Assembly (NCBI GenBank): GCA_017861215.1
Contig: JAGFXN010000136.1
Coordinates: 1-5,023 of the forward strand
Length of the DNA stretch: 5,023 nt
Direction of reading: 5' to 3'
From: Deltaproteobacteria bacterium
GTDB taxonomy: Bacteria; Desulfobacterota; Desulfuromonadia; Geobacterales; DSM-12255
Program-made: the position numbers and the translations under genes
The notes under the pieces: generated by a model
Told to the model about the DNA's origin: nothing
Databases searched by the model: none
What the model saw: the letters and a program-made list of their open reading frames with translations, nothing else
Shown here: positions 1 to 5,023 of the stretch, in pieces
Numbering within the stretch: the first letter of the stretch is position 1
Layout of the letters: the number at the start of each line of letters is the position of its first letter

Positions 1-15
1 ATGAAAAATTATGCC

Positions 16-20
16 CGGAG
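16..20 (+). promoter_or_regulatory. Ribosome binding site of tilS
   Basis: The stretch CGGAG lies 9 bases before the ATG at 30, a normal distance. The in-frame TTG at 24 would sit only 3 bases after it, which is too close. This favours ATG 30 as the start of tilS. Confidence 0.55.
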
Positions 21-29
21 TCATTGCGG

Positions 30-1439
30 ATGGAGCTGCTGCGAAAAAAAGTGCTGCGCTACATCAGGGAGCACGCTCTCTGCGCGCCGGGAGATACTCT
101 GATTGTTGCTTTTTCGGGAGGGGCCGACTCGGCGTCGCTTCTGGACATTCTTGCGCATCTTCCCGGCTATAAGCTGCGACTCGTCGTGGCGCACCTGAAT
201 CATCTGCTCAGGGGCGTAGAATCGGATAACGACGAACTTTTTGCCCGGACGGCGGCAGACAGGTACCATTACCCTTTTGTCCTTGCCAGGGTAGATGTTG
301 CCGCGCTGGCCCTGAAAACGGGATTCTCTCTTGAGGAGGCAGGGAGAGAGGCGCGCTACGCGTTCTTGCGCGAAGTTGCCGCCAAGTATGCGGCCGCTGC
401 CGTGGCGGTTGGGCATCACAAGGGCGATCAGGCAGAAACGGTACTGATGAGGCTATTACGTGGCGCTGGCGGGAGCGGACTCTCCGCAATGCGCCCAAAA
501 AGCGCAGACCGCATGATTGTGCGACCGCTGCTCTCCCTGCGGCGGCCGGAGATTGAAGCATACCTGCAGAAGGGGGGGCTCCCGTGGCGTGAGGACAGCA
601 GTAATACCGCCGTCAGGTTTCTGCGCAACCGGATCAGGCATGAACTCCTGCCGTACCTTGGGAGCTTCAATGCGGATATTGAGGAGCGCTTGTGCCGGAC
701 CGCCGAGGCTCTTGCCGCGGATGAAGAACTGCTCGAAACCGCTGCCGCCGGCGCATTTTCACGGACAGTAGCGGTCACCGCTTCCGGGGCGGAAGCAGAT
801 ATCGACGTACTCTGCCTAGAACCGCTCCCTCTGCGCAAGCGTTTGTACCGGCAGGCACTGCAGGCTGTCAAAGGCGATCTGCGGCGGATATCTTTCACGC
901 ATCTGGCTGCCATCGACAAGCTCGTTTTTGCCGCCCGGCCGAACAGTGAGCTAACGCTGCCCGGCGGCATCAGGGTCGTCAGGGCGTATCGCTCGCTGCG
1001 CTTTACCAGGCAGCTCGAAGATCCTTTGCCGGCAGGCGGTGAACTGCTCCTCGAAAGTCCGGGTGACTACCCGCTCCCGTGCGGCGGCAGACTGCGCATA
1101 GAAGAGCATGCCGAGACTTGCGCTGCCGGTCAGGCTGCCGGGGCATATACCTTGGCTGCTCTTGCCGGGCAGCTGCAGTTCCCTTTGACGGTGCGCTATT
1201 TCAGGGAGGGGGATCGCTTTATCCCGATGGGGATGAACAGCCGCAAAAAACTGAAAAATCTTTTTATCGACAGAAAAATACCGCGGCACGCCAGAAAAAA
1301 GATCCCGCTACTGGTTGACAGGGGGGAAATTGTCTGGGTCTGCGGCGTACAGGCCGCGGAACAAATGAGAGCCATTGCGGTTGACAACGGCGTGCCGCGG
1401 TTACTGCTAACGTATACAGCGGCCGTTGCTCGCTATTAA
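30..1439 (+). CDS. tilS: tRNA(Ile)-lysidine synthetase TilS
   Basis: This cytoplasmic enzyme uses ATP to attach lysine to C34 of the CAU-anticodon tRNA-Ile, so that it reads AUA codons and is charged with isoleucine rather than methionine. The protein is 469 residues, the usual size for the long form of the family. The N-terminal PP-ATPase domain (about 20-200) has the P-loop SGGADS at 29-34, HLNHLLRG at 55-62 and GHHKGDQAETVLMRLLRG at 128-145. A middle substrate-binding domain follows, with LPGG at 310-313. The C-terminal TilS domain (about 388-460) has VRYFREGDRF, then a lysine-rich KKLKNLFID stretch and a conserved IPLLVD strand. The frame also allows a TTG start at 24, but ATG 30 is better spaced from the upstream GGAG. 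The gene uses some rarer codons (TTA, CTA), suggesting modest expression. In many bacteria hpt lies between tilS and ftsH; it is absent here. Identification is firm; only the start is slightly uncertain. Confidence 0.96.
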   Translation: MELLRKKVLRYIREHALCAPGDTLIVAFSGGADSASLLDILAHLPGYKLRLVVAHLNHLLRGVESDNDELFARTAADRYHYPFVLARVDVAALALKTGFSLEEAGREARYAFLREVAAKYAAAAVAVGHHKGDQAETVLMRLLRGAGGSGLSAMRPKSADRMIVRPLLSLRRPEIEAYLQKGGLPWREDSSNTAVRFLRNRIRHELLPYLGSFNADIEERLCRTAEALAADEELLETAAAGAFSRTVAVTASGAEADIDVLCLEPLPLRKRLYRQALQAVKGDLRRISFTHLAAIDKLVFAARPNSELTLPGGIRVVRAYRSLRFTRQLEDPLPAGGELLLESPGDYPLPCGGRLRIEEHAETCAAGQAAGAYTLAALAGQLQFPLTVRYFREGDRFIPMGMNSRKKLKNLFIDRKIPRHARKKIPLLVDRGEIVWVCGVQAAEQMRAIAVDNGVPRLLLTYTAAVARY

Positions 1440-1457
1440 ATCTTGTCATGAAACGGC

Positions 1458-1466
1458 TGTTATGCT
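1458..1466 (+). promoter_or_regulatory. Candidate extended -10 promoter of ftsH
   Basis: The bases TGTTATGCT match the extended -10 pattern TGnTATnnT of the housekeeping sigma factor; the hexamer agrees with TATAAT at 4 of 6 positions. No good -35 lies 17 bp upstream, but extended -10 promoters can do without one. An alternative reading uses TTGTCA (1443-1448) as a -35 with the weak TAGCTT (1466-1471) 17 bp downstream. Either would start transcription at roughly 1473-1479. No heat-shock sigma-32 type -10 (CCCCAT) is visible. This is a pattern match only. Confidence 0.35.
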
Positions 1467-1471
1467 AGCTT

Positions 1472-1488
1472 TCGATGAATTTCATCGA
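1472..1488. promoter_or_regulatory. Perfect 17-bp palindrome upstream of ftsH
   Basis: TCGATGAA is followed by one base and then by its exact reverse complement TTCATCGA. It begins 6 bases after the candidate -10 hexamer and so covers the expected transcription start. This is typical of an operator for a dimeric repressor. As RNA, a 6-bp stem (TCGATG/CATCGA) with a 5-base loop could form near the mRNA 5' end. No T-run follows, so it is not an intrinsic terminator. It does not match the CIRCE element of HrcA. The symmetry is certain; the function is inferred. Confidence 0.45.
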
Positions 1489-1496
1489 TACGAACG

Positions 1497-1525
1497 CTCT
1501 GCTCCGGAACTGGGTACAGCTAGAG
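1497..1525 (+). promoter_or_regulatory. Possible stem-loop in the ftsH leader
   Basis: CTCTGCT (1497-1503) can pair with AGC-T-AGAG (1518-1525), giving seven base pairs with one bulged T and a 14-base loop. It ends six bases before the ftsH Shine-Dalgarno. The stem is short, so it may be chance. The AGCTAG at 1518-1523 could instead pair with CTAGCT at 1465-1470 in longer transcripts coming from tilS. Confidence 0.2.
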
Positions 1526-1530
1526 ATAAA

Positions 1531-1536
1531 AGGGGG
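1531..1536 (+). promoter_or_regulatory. Strong Shine-Dalgarno of ftsH
   Basis: AGGGGG stands 5 bases before a TTG codon at 1542 and fixes that TTG as the start of ftsH. The next in-frame ATG codons lie inside the first membrane segment (Met17 and Met18), too far downstream to give a complete protein. Confidence 0.75.
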
Positions 1537-1541
1537 CAATT

Positions 1542-3362
1542 TTGAACCAGTTTTATAAGAATCTCTCTTTGTGGTTGGTCATCAGCCTGATGATGATCCT
1601 GCTTTTCAACATCTTCAACAAGCCGAAGCCGACACAGGAGAGACTGAACTACAGCGATTTCATCACCGCCGTTGACGCCGGCAAAGTGAAGTCGGTCGTC
1701 ATCTCCGGCAATGACCTGCTCGGCAAGTACACCGACGGCAAGGAATTCAGGACCTACCGCCCTATTGATGCTTCGATTACAGAGACCCTGATTGAGAAAA
1801 AGATAGAGGTTTCCGCCAAGCCCGAGGAGGAGAAGTTCTCCTGGTTCTCCATCTTCATCTCCTGGTTTCCACTGATTCTGCTGGTCGGCGTCTGGATTTT
1901 CTTCATGCGCCAGATGCAGGCAGGGGGCGGCAAGGCAATGTCGTTCGGCAAGAGCCGTGCCAAGCTGCTGACCGAATCGCAGACAAAGATCACTTTTGAA
2001 GATGTTGCCGGCATTGAAGAGGCCAAGGAGGAGTTGGAGGAGATAATCCAGTTTCTCAAGGATCCCAAAAAATTCACCAAACTCGGCGGGCGTATCCCGA
2101 AAGGTGTTCTGCTGATGGGTCCGCCGGGAACCGGCAAGACCCTGCTGGCTCGGGCGATTGCCGGCGAAGCGGGAGTGCCTTTTTTCTCGATCTCCGGCTC
2201 TGATTTTGTCGAGATGTTTGTCGGCGTCGGTGCCAGCCGGGTGCGTGATCTCTTTGTACAGGGGAAGAAAAGTGCCCCGTGCATCATCTTCATTGATGAG
2301 ATCGATGCTGTCGGTCGCCACCGCGGCGCAGGTCTGGGCGGGGGGCATGATGAGCGTGAGCAGACCCTGAACCAGCTGCTGGTCGAGATGGACGGCTTTG
2401 AGTCCAATGAAGGGGTGATCCTGATTGCCGCGACCAACCGCCCGGATGTCCTTGATCCGGCGCTGCTCAGACCGGGGCGTTTTGACCGGCAGGTGGTTGT
2501 GCCGCGGCCTGATGTCAAGGGTCGCGAGATGATCCTCAAGGTTCATGCCAAGAAAGTTCCGCTTGCCCAGAATGTCAATCTGGAAATCATGGCCAAGGGG
2601 ACGCCGGGGTTTTCCGGTGCGGATCTCTCCAATGTGGTCAATGAAGCGGCGCTGCTTGCTGCCCGCCGTGGCAAGGAACAGGTGGAGATGATCGATTTTG
2701 ACGATGCCAAGGACAAGGTGCTGATGGGTGTCGAGCGGCGCAGCATGGTCATTTCCGAGGAGGAGAAGAAGGGCACGGCATTTCATGAAGCTGGCCACAC
2801 TCTGGTTGCCAAACTGCTGCCGGGGAGTGACCCCATCCATAAGGTTTCCATTATTCCGCGCGGCAGAGCCCTTGGCGTAACAATGCAGCTGCCGATCGAG
2901 GACAAGCACAGTTATACAAAAGAGTCTCTGCTCGACCGGATTGCCGTCCTTATGGGTGGCCGCGCCGCCGAGGAGATCGTTTTCAGCACCATGACCACCG
3001 GCGCCGGCAACGATATCGAGCGGGCTACCGATATGGCGCGCAAGATGGTTTGCGAGTGGGGAATGAGCGACAGGCTGGGACCGGTATCGTTCGGCAAGAA
3101 GGATGAGCAGATCTTCCTCGGACGGGAGATGGCGACCCAGAAGAATTACAGTGAAGCGACCGCGGTCGAGATTGATACTGAAATCAGGCGGATTGTCGAC
3201 GACAATTATTCCAGGGTGAAGCAGATGATTGCTGACAACATCGAGAGTCTGCACCGCATCGCCAATGCCTTGATCGTGAAGGAAAATCTGAGCGGCGCTG
3301 AAGTGGAAGCGATCATGAAAAATGAAGCGCCTGCTCCCGATGAAGACGCCATTGTGGCGTAA
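1542..3362 (+). CDS. ftsH: ATP-dependent zinc metalloprotease FtsH
   Basis: FtsH is a hexameric inner-membrane AAA+ protease that extracts and degrades misassembled membrane proteins and selected soluble regulators. The protein is 606 residues, a normal full length. It has a membrane segment at about 8-25, a periplasmic domain at about 26-100 and a second membrane segment at about 101-121. The AAA+ domain has Walker A GPPGTGKT (193-200), the pore loop MFVGVG with Phe226, Walker B IIFIDEID (248-255), sensor Asn299 and arginine fingers Arg313 and Arg316. The peptidase domain has the zinc motif HEAGH (415-419) and the third ligand Asp491 within TTGAGNDIE. The acidic C-terminal tail is short. The start is TTG, chosen because of the AGGGGG five bases upstream and the complete first membrane segment. 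It is preceded by its own candidate promoter and followed with zero spacing by folP. The gene avoids TTA, CTA and TCA codons almost throughout, consistent with high expression. Confidence 0.98.
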   Translation: MNQFYKNLSLWLVISLMMILLFNIFNKPKPTQERLNYSDFITAVDAGKVKSVVISGNDLLGKYTDGKEFRTYRPIDASITETLIEKKIEVSAKPEEEKFSWFSIFISWFPLILLVGVWIFFMRQMQAGGGKAMSFGKSRAKLLTESQTKITFEDVAGIEEAKEELEEIIQFLKDPKKFTKLGGRIPKGVLLMGPPGTGKTLLARAIAGEAGVPFFSISGSDFVEMFVGVGASRVRDLFVQGKKSAPCIIFIDEIDAVGRHRGAGLGGGHDEREQTLNQLLVEMDGFESNEGVILIAATNRPDVLDPALLRPGRFDRQVVVPRPDVKGREMILKVHAKKVPLAQNVNLEIMAKGTPGFSGADLSNVVNEAALLAARRGKEQVEMIDFDDAKDKVLMGVERRSMVISEEEKKGTAFHEAGHTLVAKLLPGSDPIHKVSIIPRGRALGVTMQLPIEDKHSYTKESLLDRIAVLMGGRAAEEIVFSTMTTGAGNDIERATDMARKMVCEWGMSDRLGPVSFGKKDEQIFLGREMATQKNYSEATAVEIDTEIRRIVDDNYSRVKQMIADNIESLHRIANALIVKENLSGAEVEAIMKNEAPAPDEDAIVA

Positions 3363-4226
3363 ATGAGTACGATCCCGCCTGCGGCATTGTGGCGTTTTGG
3401 CAGCAGAACCCTTGATCTTTCGGCCCGTCCCTGCGTCATGGGGGTACTGAATGTCACCCCCGACTCATTTTCGGACGGCAGCAGCTACCGTACCGTTGCT
3501 GATGCTGTTGCCGCTGCGTTGCAGATGGTTGCGGACGGAGCTGATATTATCGATGTCGGCGGCGAAAGCACCAGACCGGATGCTGCGCCTGTTGCTGCAG
3601 CTGAAGAGTTACAAAGAGTCATGCCGGTCATTGAACGGCTTGTCGGGAAGATACCGGTACCCCTCTCCATCGATACCTGGAAAGCCTCGATTGCTGCCGC
3701 TGCTCTGCAGGCCGGCGCAGAGATTGTTAATGACATCAGTGCCATGACGTTTGACCCGCGGATGGTGGAGGTTGTTGCCGGATCTGAAGCCGGTCTGGTT
3801 CTGATGCACACGCGGGGTACCCCGGCTGCGATGCAGAAAGACACGGCTTACCTTGATGTCATGGCTGAAATTGCAGCGTTTCTGCAGAGTGCGATTGACA
3901 GCGCAGTCTCTGCGGGTATTCAGAAAGAGCGGCTGGTTGTTGACCCCGGCATCGGCTTTGGCAAAAGCGCGGCCGGCAATCTGGAAATTATCCGCAGGCT
4001 GCGGGAGCTTACAGTAGTAGACCGCCCGATTCTGATCGGTACATCGCGTAAATCTTTTATCGGCACGGTCCTGGGGCGTGAGGTGACGGACCGGCTGTTC
4101 GGGACTGCCGCATCGGTGGCAGTGGCAATGATGAACGGCGCGTCGATCTTCAGGGTTCATGATGTCCGGGCAGTGCGTGACACGGTTGATATGGTCAGGG
4201 CGATAATCTCTCCTGAGTTCGTATGA
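3363..4226 (+). CDS. folP: Dihydropteroate synthase FolP
   Basis: This cytoplasmic enzyme condenses 6-hydroxymethyl-dihydropterin pyrophosphate with p-aminobenzoate to make dihydropteroate in folate synthesis, and is the sulfonamide target. The 287-residue length is typical of the TIM-barrel family. Visible motifs in order are MGVLNVTPDSFSDG (26-39; Asn30 is the metal and pyrophosphate ligand position), DVGGESTRP (64-72), SIDTWK with Asp104, NDIS with Asn123, DPGIGFGK (194-201; Asp194 and Lys201), SRKSF (228-232; Lys230) and RVH (264-266). No key residue is missing. The ATG follows the ftsH TAA directly (TAAATG). No good Shine-Dalgarno precedes it, so translation probably depends on ribosomes finishing ftsH. 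The next in-frame ATG (residue 26) would cut into the first conserved loop, so the 3363 start is preferred. Confidence 0.97.
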   Translation: MSTIPPAALWRFGSRTLDLSARPCVMGVLNVTPDSFSDGSSYRTVADAVAAALQMVADGADIIDVGGESTRPDAAPVAAAEELQRVMPVIERLVGKIPVPLSIDTWKASIAAAALQAGAEIVNDISAMTFDPRMVEVVAGSEAGLVLMHTRGTPAAMQKDTAYLDVMAEIAAFLQSAIDSAVSAGIQKERLVVDPGIGFGKSAAGNLEIIRRLRELTVVDRPILIGTSRKSFIGTVLGREVTDRLFGTAASVAVAMMNGASIFRVHDVRAVRDTVDMVRAIISPEFV

Positions 4227-4234
4227 ATATTTCC

Positions 4235-4240
4235 GGTGAG
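4235..4240 (+). promoter_or_regulatory. Ribosome binding site of cdaA
   Basis: GGTGAG lies 4 bases before the ATG at 4245, within the 18-bp gap after folP. An in-frame GTG at 4236 overlaps this motif and has no binding site of its own, so ATG 4245 is preferred. Confidence 0.5.
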
Positions 4241-4244
4241 TGCC

Positions 4245-5023
4245 ATGTGGGAATTTCTGCAAAAAACCGACGGCCTGTTGACCTTCGTAGATATCCTGCT
4301 GGTCTCATTCGTCATCTATCGGCTAATGCGCCTTCTCAGGGAGTCAACGGCAGTACGAATCCTGCTTGTCCTGCCGCTGGTCATTATCGCCTACCTTGCA
4401 GCCCGTCTCAGCGGACTGGTCACCTTTACCTGGCTTCTCGACAACTTTATCCTCTCCATGGTTCTTGTTATAGTACTGATTTTTCAGTACGACATCCGGC
4501 GCGCGCTGCTCTCGTTCAGTCGCGGCAGAGTGGCCAGGGCTGAGGGAGATGACCACCATGAAGACGCATCAGCAGCCCTTCTCGATCAGCTTGCCGATGC
4601 CGCCCATGCTCTTTCCGAGAGGAGAAACGGTGCTCTGATTGTCATCGAACGGGAGATGTCGCTGGAACACTTTCTGGAGGTCGGCACCGAGATTGACGCC
4701 AAGGTTACCAGTGAACTGATCTCTTCAATTTTCTTGCCGTACTCACCTATTCATGACGGTGCTGTGATCATCAGGCACGGCAAGCTTACCCAGGCAGGCT
4801 GCTTTCTCCCGTTAACGCAGAATCCTGATGTTGCCAAAGAGCTTGGAACCCGTCACCGCGCCGCAATCGGCCTGACAGAACTGGTCGATGCTCTGGTGAT
4901 CGTTGTTTCCGAGGAGTCCGGTTCGATTTCAGTTGTGTCCGGTGGGAAGATCACCAGTAATCTTGAGCCTGTGCTGCTGCGGAAACTGCTCCGCCGGATG
5001 GTGGAGCCGAGGTGGCTGCAATG
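4245..5023 (+). CDS. cdaA: Diadenylate cyclase CdaA (DacA/YbbP family), open at window end
   Basis: CdaA is a membrane-bound enzyme that joins two ATP into cyclic di-AMP, a messenger linked to potassium and osmotic balance and to cell-wall homeostasis. The visible 259 residues show three predicted membrane segments (about 12-30, 37-55 and 66-81), ending in FQYDIRRAL, a close variant of the family's FQ-x-x-(L/I)RRAL. A linker follows, with an acidic, histidine-containing stretch around 97-107. The DAC domain has GALIVIERE, the catalytic DGA at 171-173 within SPIHDGAVII, and RHR at 203-205 within GTRHRAAIG. Both active-site motifs are intact. The last complete codon is CAA (5019-5021), followed by TG. 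A next base of A would give a TGA stop and a 259-residue protein, close to the family's usual length. The gene follows folP by 18 bp and is probably in the same transcript. Identification is firm; the 3' end is not seen. Confidence 0.96.
   Translation, partial: MWEFLQKTDGLLTFVDILLVSFVIYRLMRLLRESTAVRILLVLPLVIIAYLAARLSGLVTFTWLLDNFILSMVLVIVLIFQYDIRRALLSFSRGRVARAEGDDHHEDASAALLDQLADAAHALSERRNGALIVIEREMSLEHFLEVGTEIDAKVTSELISSIFLPYSPIHDGAVIIRHGKLTQAGCFLPLTQNPDVAKELGTRHRAAIGLTELVDALVIVVSEESGSISVVSGGKITSNLEPVLLRKLLRRMVEPRWLQ

Larger units (their letters stand above)
1440..1541 (+). other. tilS-ftsH intergenic regulatory region
   Basis: This is the only substantial non-coding gap in the window (102 bp). 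It contains a candidate promoter, a palindrome, a possible leader stem-loop and the ftsH ribosome binding site, each listed separately. I see no intrinsic terminator, since no GC-rich stem is followed by a T-run, so tilS transcription may read through into ftsH. No small ORF with its own start signal stands out. Confidence 0.7.

Noticed and set aside
1..102. Small 33-codon frame starting with ATG at base 1, encoding five cysteines
   Set aside because: It overlaps the start of tilS in another frame, and the cysteines come from TGC triplets read out of frame. There is no evidence for independent translation.
571..577. G7 run in tilS, and A7 run at 46-52, as possible frameshift or sequencing-error sites
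   Set aside because: The TilS frame continues correctly across both runs, with family motifs intact on each side, so no frameshift is needed or visible.
428..970. 180-codon minus-strand frame inside tilS
   Set aside because: Low-complexity, serine- and arginine-rich translation lying fully within a well-supported gene on the other strand; a shadow.
1472..1488. Palindrome as a tilS terminator or CIRCE element
   Set aside because: It is AT-rich and lacks a downstream T-run, so it is not an intrinsic terminator. The sequence and one-base spacing do not match CIRCE (TTAGCACTC-N9-GAGTGCTAA).
1482..3254. A 590-codon open frame on the minus strand, opposite ftsH
   Set aside because: Its codons lie exactly opposite the ftsH codons, so its stops can only arise where ftsH uses TTA, CTA or TCA. 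The ftsH gene avoids those codons, which leaves the opposite frame open. The translation shows no recognisable domain and no start signal. It is a by-product of codon bias.
4223..4543. 106-codon frame whose ATG overlaps the folP stop as ATGA
   Set aside because: The overlap looks like a coupled gene start, but the frame runs out of phase through cdaA, which has clear membrane segments and active-site motifs. The translation of this frame resembles nothing recognisable.

Overview
The window holds four co-directional (+) housekeeping genes: tilS (tRNA-Ile lysidine synthetase), ftsH (membrane AAA+ protease), folP (dihydropteroate synthase) and cdaA (membrane diadenylate cyclase). The cdaA frame is still open at the window edge, two bases into what may be its stop codon. 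The moderately GC-rich sequence, the FtsH N-terminus (MNQFYKNL...) and the tilS-ftsH-folP-cdaA order fit the Geobacter/Pelobacter group (Desulfuromonadales, former Deltaproteobacteria). That assignment rests on remembered resemblance, not on a search.

Layout: bases 1-29 are upstream sequence with a ribosome binding site for tilS (30-1439). The only real intergenic space is 1440-1541 (102 bp). It carries a candidate extended -10 promoter, a perfect 17-bp palindrome exactly where transcription would start, a possible leader hairpin, and a strong Shine-Dalgarno sequence serving a TTG start for ftsH (1542-3362). folP (3363-4226) starts on the base after the ftsH stop, with no spacer and no clear Shine-Dalgarno. 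cdaA (from 4245) follows after 18 bp and has its own ribosome binding site. No intrinsic terminator is visible, so ftsH-folP-cdaA looks like one transcript that may also receive read-through from tilS.

The genes do not form a single pathway. They cover decoding fidelity (TilS), membrane protein quality control (FtsH), folate synthesis (FolP) and c-di-AMP signalling (CdaA). In many bacteria cdaA is followed by the regulator gene ybbR/cdaR and by glmM. The window's last three bases are ATG and may be the start of that next gene, overlapping the cdaA stop.

All four proteins show their key catalytic motifs, and there are no frameshifts, mobile elements, repeats arrays, CRISPR arrays or RNA genes that I can support. 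I did not find an undescribed system. The most interesting part is the regulatory region ahead of ftsH.
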